The translations under genes were made by a program, and so were the position numbers. 64,000 nucleotides of DNA from Agriotes lineatus (lineage: Eukaryota > Arthropoda > Insecta > Coleoptera > Elateridae): positions 62,001 to 126,000 of the forward strand of contig CALNHX010002701.1 in assembly GCA_940337035.1 (NCBI GenBank). The letters are read 5' to 3'. Of the stretch, positions 33,980 through 44,927 are shown one piece after another. The stretch's first letter is position 1. Each line of letters opens with the position of its first letter. The notes under the pieces are model-generated. The model had not been told where the DNA came from. It saw only the letters and a list, made by a program, of their open reading frames with translations, and ran no database searches.

Positions 33980-34490
33980 CACTCCCCTCCAAAAAAAACG
34001 AATCATTTTTAAAATTTTATTTTTATACAACAGATCATTTCCAAATGTCTGAATATGCATTTTATACTTATGTCAGTATTGCTTAATGACATAATAATAA
34101 TAAAAATTGGCAATTTTTTTATTAAAAAGGTGAGGAAAATGAAAAGATATGTAATATGAAAAACATCAATTTGATTTCAAAAAAACAAAAAACAATTCAA
34201 CTTTGATTAGTACTGTGTATTTCTACCTCTAGCTCTTATTACAATTTCCATTCGTCGTGGCATGCTGCTTATGAGGTCTTGCATAAACTTTCTAAAACAG
34301 CAAACCATTAATAAATTGTTTTAAGCGAAACAAACACACATTTTAATTGTTACTAAGCGTGACATAAGGTCACTATATTATTAAGTCATACTTAAATAAA
34401 TTTAAAATGCCTATTCAGGCATTTAAAAAGTATCTGTTGTATAAAATAATACTTAAAAACAATGATCCAGTTTTTTTTTGGAGGGGAGTG
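33980..34490 (-). mobile_element. Tc1-type short element (511 bp) with a transposase tail
   Basis: The ends CACTCCCCTCC...GGAGGGGAGTG are inverted over about 55 bp with a few mismatches (ending in ATACAACAGAT). TA flanks both sides (33978-33979 and 34491-34492). Inside, on the minus strand at about 34200-34300, FMQDLISSMPRRMEIVIRAR matches the C-terminus of Tc1-like transposases (a SMPRRVEAVI-type motif). Everything upstream in the gene is deleted, so this is a deletion derivative. Confidence 0.85.
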
Positions 34491-34492
34491 TA

Positions 34493-35610
34493 GATTCATT
34501 TTATTTACTAAATTAATTTAAACGTTCCTGTTTACGAAAATGGATCACTTCGCTCGTCGAAAACAGAATGAAATGCGTGCCAACATTGTGTGATACTTTT
34601 CGAAAAACGAATAAAAACAACCTGCAGCACTAAAACGCCTTGAAAATCATCCAAACGTTCTCAACATAAATTTAGTTGATAAAGGTCAGCAGACAAAAAG
34701 GGTAAAGCCAAAAATCGTTACTACCATCAAATCATTAATTATAGACATCAAATTTGAATTGAGGTTCAAAGTAAATTACAGTTATTGTATATATTTCACC
34801 AGCAATGTTAAAAAACACCCAAATACAACCAATAAAAATGTTTTCAAGATTAAGAAGTTTAAATGTATATTTGTTTAGTATAGCCATTAAAACACTGCTC
34901 GCCTGTGATTTTACCTGTTATTTAGAAATTTCTATCGCATCTGTATACATCGTAATCATAATTGAGTAGTTCAGAATTGCATACACTATGCTCAAGCTAT
35001 GCTCTGATAAGACTATTCCATCGTAATCCGTCGCATACATGTTTCTGTAAAAACCTCCCATTTTCGTTCGAAGTCTTCGTACAGTTTGATATTATATTGG
35101 AAGAATGTTTGTTTTCATCTGTTTCGACAATCGTATACGCTTAACTGTTTACAAAGACATACCTATAAAAAATAAGGAAAATCCAATAAAGTTAATTTCT
35201 ACAGAATGTATCAATTAATCCTTCCAAGTCTTGAATGATTTTTACCGCTATAATTTTTTCCTTGCTATTAATGTGAACCTTGGACCAAACGTTACCGAAG
35301 TCGTACTAATTCGATGGACATGTGAGGATGTCCATTCTTGTTTTGGTTAATAGTTATGTATGCTACAAGTGAATAAAGAGGCATTTCATCAATAAGGGGA
35401 AAATTTTAGCGCACGAGGCACAGCCGAGTGAGGTAATTTCCCCGAATTTCCTCGTCGAAGCCCCTTTGTAACTTTTATTTTATTTGATAGTTGTTCTGTT
35501 TTGACACGACTCGTCATATTACTATACAAGCCCAGAATCACATCATTTAGCCCAGTTAAGATTTTTCAGGTATCTTTATTTTGTACCCACAAAAGAAAAT
35601 CTTTTTGGTC
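34493..35610. other. Noncoding stretch, 1.1 kb, nothing recognised
   Basis: AT-rich; no domains or repeats recognised up to the retrotransposon insertion. Confidence 0.5.
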
Positions 35611-35614
35611 AATA

Positions 35615-37015
35615 TGAAACAATAAAAAAGCCAACCTGCGATTGATTACTAATAATAACCAATGGTAGTACAATCGCAGATCAACCCCCTTATCATTTAT
35701 ACACCACGGTAGCTCTGAAATGTTTCTTACTTACCGCAATGGCCTAGCTAGCGTCAAAGTCGATGGCCTTGGGTCGCAGATTTCTATCATCAGCTGAGCT
35801 GCTGCAAGCTCTTTTAATAATAGTAAAAAAAACACAGGGCGCCAGAAATCACAGATTTCAAGAAATAAATAAAAAAATAACAAACAATTCAGTTTATTAA
35901 TCAGCAGATCATGTTTGGTGGCAACATCAATAATGCGTCGAAAAATCGTTTATCACAATATTAAATAACCTGAATACAATAAATTATACGTGCTGAAAAT
36001 GCGACACGCACAGCGAAAATATGTGAACCTCCTTTAGGCTCTTAGATTGAATTTGAATGCAATTCACTGAAGGGATAAGCTTATCACTGTCTGTGTGTAT
36101 TATCCGTTATCTCGGTAATGATAATAAAATAGCGTGAAGCACTTTTTTTACAAAATTCTTAATATGTATTCAATTAGTAAAATTATAAATTTGTAAATTG
36201 TAAATTAGGGAACAATTGATACATTATGTTTTAGATTTATGAGACACAGATTTATGAATGGTTAGTACATTTCGTTTTAGATTTATAAGGCGTAGTTTTA
36301 AATTAGTAAATTATAAATTTGAAGCGTTGTGAAAAAATCGATTCAGCCAATAATTCGTGGGCGTTGAAATAAGACTAACCTGGATTGAAAGAAACGCCGG
36401 TGGCATGCGTTGAATTGGTCCAGGATTATCTTAATGTAACAATCACCAACAGCGCAGACCTCGTGGCCAAAGTTGATAAAAGGACAGGCACTCGGTGTTA
36501 CAGACGGCAAGCCCCCAAAATGGCATTCCAGAGGAAGTTGTGAGGGGTCCAAGATTACCAATTATGATGCTAAATATCATAACCAGTCGCTCAAAAACGG
36601 CGTTTAAAAGAGTTACTCGAAAGTGGTAACTAAAAGCGGTAACTAAAAGCTGATAAGAAAGAGAAATTACTAAAATGGATAACAAGCAATTAGCGTAAAC
36701 ATACCTGATTTAGTTATCAGCTCACTAACGAAATTAATTATTAATTAGTGCTGTAGCACGTGGGAATACTTTCGAAGAAGCAAGTTACTTCGACAGAAAG
36801 CGAAAATCAAATGGCCCAAAATAATCGAATCGCTGTTCGCTGGCGTAAAGCGATAACAAGTGAATTCGGGAAAACCAAATCTAGCGCCTTCGCGCGGACA
36901 AAACTTGATATTATTCGAAATACAGCGAAAATAATTCAAGTGGGAATGTACAGGCTGGCCCGGAAAAGAATAAATAAATGGCGAAACAAATAGCAGGAGC
37001 TAAAGATTTGTTTCA
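35615..37015 (-). repeat. 3' LTR of gypsy copy 2 (1401 bp)
   Basis: Begins TGAAACAATA and ends TTTGTTTCA (plus strand); it appears base-for-base identical to the right LTR. Transcripts of the element would be polyadenylated here. Confidence 0.95.
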
Positions 37016-37022
37016 CTCCCCA
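37016..37022 (-). other. Polypurine tract of gypsy copy 2
   Basis: The minus strand reads TGGGGAG directly before the 3' LTR. This is the expected place and composition of the plus-strand DNA primer of a retrotransposon. It is short. Confidence 0.65.
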
Positions 37023-38705
37023 CGGCCAAGAGAAATACCTGAGGTATGATTATGCTAAAGCAATTGAAAGGTCATCGTCAGTCAAAAGAAGGCGAAAGGA
37101 AAATAGGGAAATAGATGGGAAATAAAAGAGTAAAGTTAAGAAAAGAAGAAGGGATAGAAAGTTTTACGGAGGGAATAGTCGTGAGCAAAGTGCTAAACCG
37201 ATCCGTCGCGCTAGATGAAAAAGGCGCGTCGGTGGATAAGTTAGACGCTTAGCTCCGTACCATAGCCAACGGAAAACGAACTAATCAGAAGGTTACCTTA
37301 AATGTGTACTGGCAGAATACACACATGGACCAAGTCAGCGTACTGAAAAGTTGCTGAGATTTAGCCAACGGCTGTGGCAGCAGCCGGAAATTGGCATGGA
37401 ACTTAAAAAATGGGATTTGGAAGGGATAAGTCCGATGTCCGTCAGTCAGTCAGTCAACGCAGGGCTGTTTGAAAGAAGCTATTGCAGTGAAATGAGAAAT
37501 TAACAAAAGGTGAGGACGCTGTCAATCACAGACACTCAGCGCGGGCCCCCGTAGTGATCACCGCGAATGTAAGCGACTGTGAAGAAGAGCGCCGAAGCAG
37601 AAAACCCTACACCCTGCTGGTCAAGGAAAAGTGAACAGTCCAGGAACGACTGCACACTAAAACACCGTGTGAACTAACACACAGCGGAACACCGGAGATA
37701 AGTCACAAAAACTTACTCCTGTATGAAACATCGCAGAAGTGAAAATACTACGACGAAAAATTCGGGTAAAACCCAGGACAAAAAAGCCCTAAAAACCATA
37801 CCCGCCCCGAATTTGGGTAAAGACCCCAGAAGCCGGAAGGAACGACCGCACCACCACCAGACCCAGCTCGGGCATTCAGCCAGTCGTCGCAGCTAGATGG
37901 AAAAGGCGCGCCGGTGACGGACTGAATGTAACTCCCTCACCGAGTCGGATGGCAACCCAATCGCTCGCCCCGACCCCCAGAAATCTCCACAAGACCGAAA
38001 GAAACCCGCCCCCAAAAACTATTAAAAACCCAAGCACGAACTCATGCATACTACAAATCCTAAAGGCTATCAAAGAACCTAAGAATGCTGACCTAAAGCT
38101 TTGAAAATATCTCGTGAAGCGAGATGGGGAAAGGAAATAATAAAATATTTGATGGAAAAGTTTCCCAAAAAAAAGAGACCGACCCTGCATGCCCAACCAA
38201 CCACCCTAAGTAAATCGTGCAGGTCTAGAAACTCTTTTACAACTAACTCCATTGTCAGAAAGACACACTTCGAAAAAGTAAAGAAGACTCACGCATTCAT
38301 CACGAAAGCAACTCACCTAAACACTTGCTTCACTATCAACAAAAGACTCAAGAAGAGTTCGACAAAAGGTTCAATCGCTATCTATAAAGAAGCGAGGAAA
38401 TCCGTCACTCAAAAGGGTTTCACCTAATATAATCTAATGATAGGGAAAAGTACCATCAAATCGGTAATTAAGGAGTCGCTCAAGGTGCCTAACTAGCACT
38501 CAAAAGCAAAAAATATGCGGCTTAAAAAGCACGCAATAAATAATAATAATTATAATAATAATAGAAATTGGTTAACAAGTCGAAAAGGGTGAGAATGATG
38601 TTGATAGTATAATACTATCCGTAGGGTGAATAGGCGAGATAAGCTAAACATGCACATACATCATCATACATACAATCACATACACACAATCAGGCACACC
38701 AAAAT
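37023..38705. other. 1.7-kb noncoding region between pol and the 3' LTR of copy 2
   Basis: The region is purine-rich and less AT-rich than its surroundings. Related Osvaldo-type elements carry an env-like gene here, but no long sense frame is present; the longest sense frame (37876-38196, 106 codons) has hydrophobic stretches yet no env landmark. An antisense frame at 38101-38427 encodes a very basic 108-residue product. A 27-bp segment (GCTAGATG..AAAGGCGCG) at about 37209 recurs at about 37892, and GTCA is repeated at 37440-37455. Confidence 0.5.
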
Positions 38706-41700
38706 TCACTCCTCCACTTGTCCTTCTCCAAAGTAAGGTTTTAAATCTTTAATATGCCAAACTCCAACGTTTTTATTGTCGGGGACGGTCACTAACTGAT
38801 AGGTAAGTGGGCCGGTGACTTTTAGTACTCTGCATTTGACATATTTAGGAGCCAATTTGTGATTGAAGGATTTAGATGCATCAGATAAGACGTAGTTCCT
38901 TTTCCAAACCAAATCATTGGCATTAAATTTTAATGGACGCTTACGCAAGTTATAGTGCTTGGAATTGCGTTGGTAGGAGTTATTGAGGCGTTTAACAACG
39001 TCTTGATAAAGTTCAGAAAGTTGGTTAACGTCTGAAGCCAGGTCTTCACGAGTTTCTAAAGATAATTCTTCTTCTTGGAAGTTCTTAAGACGACCGTAAT
39101 AAGTCCCAGAAACTGGTACAGTCCTCCCAAAATTTAAGAAAGAAGGGGTGTAACCGGTCACCTCATGAACGGCGTTACGCAAAGCGTGTGCAACTTGATA
39201 AATATGTTCGTCCCACGAACGATGATTATCCGAAACATAAGAACGAAGAGCAGTACCGATAACTCGGTTAACTCTCTCAACAAAATTGACTTGAGGATGA
39301 TAAGAAGCATTATACCAAACTTGTTGAACTTGGTATTGTTTCATCAAGGCTTTAAATTGGGAACTTATAAATTGTGGTCCGTTATCAACCATACATATTT
39401 GAGGAACACCAAAAATAAGGAATACTTCGTTCTCCAGAAACTTGGCTACTGCTTTAGCAGTGGCAGCGCGAACAGCTTTAACTAAGGTAAACTTGGTTAG
39501 CCAATCACATACAACTATGATAGAAGTGTTACCAGTTTTCGTGCGAGGTAAGGGACCCATTATGTCAATTGACAAACATTGAAAAGGGTATAAAATCTTC
39601 TTATTTTGGCCCATTAAACCAGGTCTAGCAAGTTGACTAACTTTACTCGCAGCACAAGTTTCACAATGGCGTATGTAACGGATGACATCGGCACGCATTT
39701 TAGGCCAGTAATATTGTTCGGAGATTTTACAAAAGGTTTTATAACCACCCAAGTGAGCAGATGTGGGACTGTCATGAAAGAGTTTGTAAATTTCAGTTCG
39801 GCGAGAACGAGGTATCACCTGTTTCCATTCCACTAAGTTGCTAACAATGGCATGACGGTTGGGAACATACTTAAAAAGTCGATGATTTTCAATTCGCCAA
39901 GTTGGAAATTGATTAGGACTTCGGCTAACGCGGTCCAGCATTTTTAAGTACCAAGAGTCTAAGTCACCATCAACAAGTTCTAGAGCGGAAACCTGAATAG
40001 GAGCTCGCGATAAGGCATCGGGAACTACATTATGTTTGCCCTGTCGGTGTTGAATTGTAAAATCGTATTGCGACAAACGAACACTCCAACGGGCTAAACG
40101 GCCAGTGGGGTCTTTCATATTAGTAAGCCACAATAAGGAATAGTGGTCAGTTAACACAGTGAAATGTGTACCTTCAATATACGGTCTAAATTTCTCAATG
40201 CCAAAGATGACAGCTAAACACTCTCTCTCTGTGACAGAATAATTGCGTTCGGCCTTGTTAAGGGTACGTGAAGCATAAGCAATTACCTTTTCCTCATCGT
40301 CAATATTTTGTGTAAGGACACAACCGAGGCCAAAATTCGAGGCGTCACATTGTAACGTGAACGGTAGCGAAAAATTTGGGCTACTCAAAACAGGAGCGGA
40401 GGTCAAACAAGATTTAATTTGATTAAATGATTTAAGAGCATCATCAGTCCAATGCACACGCTGCTTTTTAATACGACCTTTAATTAGGTCCGAAATAGGA
40501 GCAGTAATAGTGGCAAAATTTGGAACGAAGCGACGATACCAAGAAGCTAAGCCAATAAAGCGTTTGACTTCGGTCACCGTATTTGGTTGAGGATATTTGG
40601 TGATAGCCAAGATTTTATCAGGGTCCGTGCGTAAACCATTTTTATCGACAACAAAGCCGAGGTACGTAAGACTGGGACGGCAAAATTGACATTTGTCGAT
40701 ATTGACAGTTAAGTTAGCGTCTTTAAGACGGGTATAAACTTGCTCTAAGGTGTCCAAGTGTTCTTTAAAGGTTCCAGACACGATAACAATATCGTCTAGA
40801 TACACGAAGATGTTTTCACCCAATAGCGGACCAAAAATGCTATCCATGAGACGTTGTTGACTAGCTGGTGCGTTCGCGATCCCAAACGGTACAACTGTAA
40901 ACTCGAACAAACCACGTCTAGGGACTGTAAAAGCTGTTTTCTCGCACGAATCGGGATGCAGAGGAATTTGGTGAAAAGCTTGCTTAAGATCGATGGACGT
41001 AAGATAACGTGCATCGCGCAATTTATCAAGAATGCTATTTAAATATGGTAAAGGATAAGCATCCTTCTTGGTAACCGAATTTAATTTTCGACCATCGAAA
41101 CAAAGTCGATATGAACCATCTTTCTTTTTGACTAAGACCATTGGAGAACTCCAAGGAGATTTCGAGGGACGAATAATGCCCATCTCTAACAAGCGATCAA
41201 GTTCGTGGTCGGCATGGACTTGCATAGCAGGAGACAAAGGATAGTATCTCTGCTTAATAGGAGATGCGTCACCCGTATCAATAGTGTGTACAACTAAATT
41301 AGTTAAGCCTAAAGTAGGACCAGAAATTTCAGCAAATTTCCCAACAACTTGGTCTAGTAAAAGTTTTTGTTGAACTGACAAATCAACTACGCCACAAATA
41401 GTCTGCAGCGAAAAAGTTTCAGCCACATCGAAGCGTCCAGCGACAAAATCAGTCTTTGCTCCAAAAGCGTAGCAAAAATCAACACCTAAAATTAGTGTAG
41501 ACGGAATTGAGTCACAAATAACTGCATCGATGGACCTAGTAATACCATCAATGGTAATGGGTAAGGCAACAGTACCTAAAATATTTTGTAGCTGACCGTC
41601 AGCAGTAGTCAAGGTAAGCGGAGACTTATTGTTACACAATTTGAGGTCGTGTCTCTGAAGTAAATATAGACCGTTGCGCCCAATTAAAGTTTGATTGGCC

Positions 41701-41933
41701 CCTGTATCGCAAAGAGCGTGAATAGGTTCGCCATTAATATAAATGGTTAAATAAGGACGGTTGTCAGAAAGTTGTTTAGTAAAGGTGGCTGAAGTATTAC
41801 AAGTCATACGGCAAAATTCATTCACAGTTCGTAACCAAGATTCCCAAGATAAAGTATCAGCCTTAGTATAATAGGGATAAGGAATAGATCGGCTGTGATA
41901 TCTACCCTTTACTTTGCGTTTTTTGGATGGCAT
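38706..41933 (-). CDS. pol: Pol polyprotein of gypsy copy 2
   Basis: The 1075-codon frame is complete. In order: aspartic protease (DTGA, D76), reverse transcriptase (about 225-420; YLDD at 378-381), RNase H (D530, E571, D596; VPDALSR at 637-643), integrase zinc finger (H720, H727, C757, C760), integrase core (D790, D850, E886, giving DD35E) and a GPY/F-type C-terminal module (about 1028-1047). All catalytic residues are intact. It overlaps gag by 25 nt in the -1 frame, and the ATG at its start overlaps the gag end, so production as a Gag-Pol fusion through frameshifting is most likely. Internal cleavage by the protease would release the enzymes that copy and integrate the element. Confidence 0.96.
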   Translation of the reverse strand: MPSKKRKVKGRYHSRSIPYPYYTKADTLSWESWLRTVNEFCRMTCNTSATFTKQLSDNRPYLTIYINGEPIHALCDTGANQTLIGRNGLYLLQRHDLKLCNNKSPLTLTTADGQLQNILGTVALPITIDGITRSIDAVICDSIPSTLILGVDFCYAFGAKTDFVAGRFDVAETFSLQTICGVVDLSVQQKLLLDQVVGKFAEISGPTLGLTNLVVHTIDTGDASPIKQRYYPLSPAMQVHADHELDRLLEMGIIRPSKSPWSSPMVLVKKKDGSYRLCFDGRKLNSVTKKDAYPLPYLNSILDKLRDARYLTSIDLKQAFHQIPLHPDSCEKTAFTVPRRGLFEFTVVPFGIANAPASQQRLMDSIFGPLLGENIFVYLDDIVIVSGTFKEHLDTLEQVYTRLKDANLTVNIDKCQFCRPSLTYLGFVVDKNGLRTDPDKILAITKYPQPNTVTEVKRFIGLASWYRRFVPNFATITAPISDLIKGRIKKQRVHWTDDALKSFNQIKSCLTSAPVLSSPNFSLPFTLQCDASNFGLGCVLTQNIDDEEKVIAYASRTLNKAERNYSVTERECLAVIFGIEKFRPYIEGTHFTVLTDHYSLLWLTNMKDPTGRLARWSVRLSQYDFTIQHRQGKHNVVPDALSRAPIQVSALELVDGDLDSWYLKMLDRVSRSPNQFPTWRIENHRLFKYVPNRHAIVSNLVEWKQVIPRSRRTEIYKLFHDSPTSAHLGGYKTFCKISEQYYWPKMRADVIRYIRHCETCAASKVSQLARPGLMGQNKKILYPFQCLSIDIMGPLPRTKTGNTSIIVVCDWLTKFTLVKAVRAATAKAVAKFLENEVFLIFGVPQICMVDNGPQFISSQFKALMKQYQVQQVWYNASYHPQVNFVERVNRVIGTALRSYVSDNHRSWDEHIYQVAHALRNAVHEVTGYTPSFLNFGRTVPVSGTYYGRLKNFQEEELSLETREDLASDVNQLSELYQDVVKRLNNSYQRNSKHYNLRKRPLKFNANDLVWKRNYVLSDASKSFNHKLAPKYVKCRVLKVTGPLTYQLVTVPDNKNVGVWHIKDLKPYFGEGQVEE
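41858..41924 (-). promoter_or_regulatory. Programmed -1 frameshift module, copy 2
   Basis: The minus strand carries the heptamer A AAA AAC at 41918-41924, phased in the gag frame as CCA AAA AAC. A -1 slip gives AAA AAA then CGC, the pol frame. Ten bases downstream, GGGTAGAT (41900-41907) can pair with ATCTATTC (41882-41889; six Watson-Crick and two G-U pairs). CAGCC in the loop (41891-41895) can pair with GGCTG (41858-41862), which makes an H-type pseudoknot. The heptamer is a known retroviral-type signal; the knot is my prediction. Confidence 0.75.
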
Positions 41934-43432
41934 TTAGGACAAGTAGCAAAATAACTATTTGCATGACCGCAAATATAGCAAAAAATAGTCTTATCTGCCG
42001 AGCAAGTATGGAAAGTATGGCCTAATTTACGGCAGTTCCAACAAGTGGTTGTACTTTTCGCACGGTTAGCTCTAGGACCAGAATGTTTAATTGTCATTTG
42101 TGCAGTCTGTGTCACAGGTTTTTTAGGAGTAGGCTGGTAGGCCAAGTCAGGTTCCAGTTGCAAGGATGAGGCAGCAGCAGGATTGCGGTATTTAATATTC
42201 TGAATCTTAACATCTTCCAGCTTTTTACACAGAAATGCAAGGTGTTCAATATCGTGGACTACTGTTAAGGATAATTGAGTAGCGTAAAAAGGTTGCAAGT
42301 TTTTCATAATATGCTTAAGTTGAACTGATTCGGATGGTTTAATGAGTAAACGATCAAATAAATTAAGCAGCACAGCAATAAAAAGTGAGGGTTTTTCATC
42401 GGCCCCCTGCTTACGCTTCCTAATTTCGTCCCATAATTCCTCATCAAAATCAGTAGGCAAAAAATCAGATCGCAACCTAGCTACCAAGTCGTGCCAGTTT
42501 GAAACCCGGTGATGCATAGCACGGTACCATACTAACCCACGACCCGAGAAAAGGTCAACAGCACTAGAAAATAATTGGTCGTATGAAATGTTACGCGCTA
42601 CCCTAAGTTCTTCGACACGTTGTAAGAAAGAATTTACCCCCATAGTAGTAGTGTCTCCATTAAATGATAAACCCCATTTGCATACCGGTACAGAAACTAA
42701 ACCTACATGTCTAGGAAAAGACGTCGTAGAGTAATTAATTTGGTCTAGTTCAGTTCGCAAATTAGCAGTAGCGGACATACTAGGTTGTTGTGTAAAAGGA
42801 GGATACGGATGTACGTGCTCATTAGAAAAAGATACCCTAGGTCGTTGGAACGTAGATGAAGCTAAACCGGCGGCTTCAGTTATGTTAGGGTTGTCAACAA
42901 TATTATCTGCCATAGGTTCAATAGTGTCAGAATTAGGTGGAGCTACTGTATTAACAGAATCGACAAAATTAGTGGCATCAACATTTGAAGGCAAAGGATC
43001 TACTTGTAATTGCGAATCGTCATGCTCATTACTAAGTGACTGTAATAAATCTAAGCATTGACTGGTAAGGGTAGCATGCTCCTGTTCTAATTTAGAAGAG
43101 GGTTGTAACCTGGTTAGTCGTGAATACAAATGCGTTAGCCGCGTATCGAGCCGAGCAAATTCAGAATTGCAAGGTGCAGCAGAGAAAGCAGTAACTAATA
43201 CCGAAAGTTCAGTTAGTTTGCCTTTACAAGTATCAAGTTCTAATTGTACATCGAAGGGTGCCACTAATTGATAAGCGTTAAGCAGCGTAGGGTCAGCCTT
43301 TTCGAGTAACAACTTAGCACGTAAGGTTCTACGACGTTGGTCGACGTTCATACCTTCCACCGTGTCTCTATCTAAACCCCTGAACAGTAGTTCGTAAAGC
43401 AGCTCATCAACACGAAGTGCGTTGACATTCAT
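41909..43432 (-). CDS. gag: Gag of gypsy copy 2
   Basis: The 507-codon frame is intact, with the same architecture as copy 1: a retrotransposon Gag domain at ~250-400, a CCHC knuckle (C464, C467, H472, C477) and a second cysteine cluster. It starts about 95 nt downstream of the 5' LTR after a short leader with the primer site. The product should form particles and bind element RNA. Differences from copy 1 are few (for example P503 for Q503). Confidence 0.95.
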   Translation of the reverse strand: MNVNALRVDELLYELLFRGLDRDTVEGMNVDQRRRTLRAKLLLEKADPTLLNAYQLVAPFDVQLELDTCKGKLTELSVLVTAFSAAPCNSEFARLDTRLTHLYSRLTRLQPSSKLEQEHATLTSQCLDLLQSLSNEHDDSQLQVDPLPSNVDATNFVDSVNTVAPPNSDTIEPMADNIVDNPNITEAAGLASSTFQRPRVSFSNEHVHPYPPFTQQPSMSATANLRTELDQINYSTTSFPRHVGLVSVPVCKWGLSFNGDTTTMGVNSFLQRVEELRVARNISYDQLFSSAVDLFSGRGLVWYRAMHHRVSNWHDLVARLRSDFLPTDFDEELWDEIRKRKQGADEKPSLFIAVLLNLFDRLLIKPSESVQLKHIMKNLQPFYATQLSLTVVHDIEHLAFLCKKLEDVKIQNIKYRNPAAASSLQLEPDLAYQPTPKKPVTQTAQMTIKHSGPRANRAKSTTTCWNCRKLGHTFHTCSADKTIFCYICGHANSYFATCPKCHPKNAK

Positions 43433-43505
43433 TTTAAATAGATAATTTTGTCAAAATATTAAATGAGAATTGCAGGTTGCACAGCTGATGTAATACCAAA
43501 GTCGA

Positions 43506-43525
43506 GAGCCCCACGTTGGGCGCCA
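43506..43525 (-). other. Primer-binding site, tRNA-Lys type
   Basis: The plus strand GAGCCCCACGTTGGGCGCCA equals the 3' end (with CCA) of insect tRNA-Lys(CUU) as I know it; the minus strand (TGGCGCCCAACG...) is therefore the primer-binding site. It sits one base from the 5' LTR, as expected. The Drosophila gypsy and Osvaldo elements use the same primer. Confidence 0.88.
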
Positions 43526-43526
43526 G

Positions 43527-44927
43527 TGAAACAATAAAAAAGCCAACCTGCGATTGATTACTAATAATAACCAATGGTAGTACAATCGCAGATCAACCCC
43601 CTTATCATTTATACACCACGGTAGCTCTGAAATGTTTCTTACTTACCGCAATGGCCTAGCTAGCGTCAAAGTCGATGGCCTTGGGTCGCAGATTTCTATC
43701 ATCAGCTGAGCTGCTGCAAGCTCTTTTAATAATAGTAAAAAAAACACAGGGCGCCAGAAATCACAGATTTCAAGAAATAAATAAAAAAATAACAAACAAT
43801 TCAGTTTATTAATCAGCAGATCATGTTTGGTGGCAACATCAATAATGCGTCGAAAAATCGTTTATCACAATATTAAATAACCTGAATACAATAAATTATA
43901 CGTGCTGAAAATGCGACACGCACAGCGAAAATATGTGAACCTCCTTTAGGCTCTTAGATTGAATTTGAATGCAATTCACTGAAGGGATAAGCTTATCACT
44001 GTCTGTGTGTATTATCCGTTATCTCGGTAATGATAATAAAATAGCGTGAAGCACTTTTTTTACAAAATTCTTAATATGTATTCAATTAGTAAAATTATAA
44101 ATTTGTAAATTGTAAATTAGGGAACAATTGATACATTATGTTTTAGATTTATGAGACACAGATTTATGAATGGTTAGTACATTTCGTTTTAGATTTATAA
44201 GGCGTAGTTTTAAATTAGTAAATTATAAATTTGAAGCGTTGTGAAAAAATCGATTCAGCCAATAATTCGTGGGCGTTGAAATAAGACTAACCTGGATTGA
44301 AAGAAACGCCGGTGGCATGCGTTGAATTGGTCCAGGATTATCTTAATGTAACAATCACCAACAGCGCAGACCTCGTGGCCAAAGTTGATAAAAGGACAGG
44401 CACTCGGTGTTACAGACGGCAAGCCCCCAAAATGGCATTCCAGAGGAAGTTGTGAGGGGTCCAAGATTACCAATTATGATGCTAAATATCATAACCAGTC
44501 GCTCAAAAACGGCGTTTAAAAGAGTTACTCGAAAGTGGTAACTAAAAGCGGTAACTAAAAGCTGATAAGAAAGAGAAATTACTAAAATGGATAACAAGCA
44601 ATTAGCGTAAACATACCTGATTTAGTTATCAGCTCACTAACGAAATTAATTATTAATTAGTGCTGTAGCACGTGGGAATACTTTCGAAGAAGCAAGTTAC
44701 TTCGACAGAAAGCGAAAATCAAATGGCCCAAAATAATCGAATCGCTGTTCGCTGGCGTAAAGCGATAACAAGTGAATTCGGGAAAACCAAATCTAGCGCC
44801 TTCGCGCGGACAAAACTTGATATTATTCGAAATACAGCGAAAATAATTCAAGTGGGAATGTACAGGCTGGCCCGGAAAAGAATAAATAAATGGCGAAACA
44901 AATAGCAGGAGCTAAAGATTTGTTTCA
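43527..44927 (-). repeat. 5' LTR of gypsy copy 2 (1401 bp)
   Basis: TG...CA ends and the same length and sequence as the 3' LTR. The element's promoter must lie in it. Confidence 0.95.

Larger units (their letters stand above)
35615..44927 (-). mobile_element. Complete Ty3/gypsy LTR retrotransposon, copy 2 (9313 bp)
   Basis: Both LTRs (TG...CA, 1401 bp each), a tRNA-Lys primer site, gag, pol and a G-rich tract next to the 3' LTR are all present. A 4-bp target duplication AATA flanks the element (35611-35614 and 44928-44931). The two LTRs appear identical over everything I compared and have equal length, which implies very recent insertion. Long LTRs, a tRNA-Lys primer site and a size near 9 kb match the Osvaldo/Ulysses group of insect gypsy elements (known for the family; placement is inference). 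No env-sized frame lies between pol and the 3' LTR. Confidence 0.96.

Noticed and set aside
37876..38196. Env-like protein of gypsy copy 2
   Set aside because: Only 106 codons; no signal peptide, cleavage site or envelope landmark; hydrophobicity mirrors the lysine-rich antisense.
39165..39485. 106-codon plus-strand frame within pol of copy 2
   Set aside because: Antisense shadow of the intact integrase-coding sequence.
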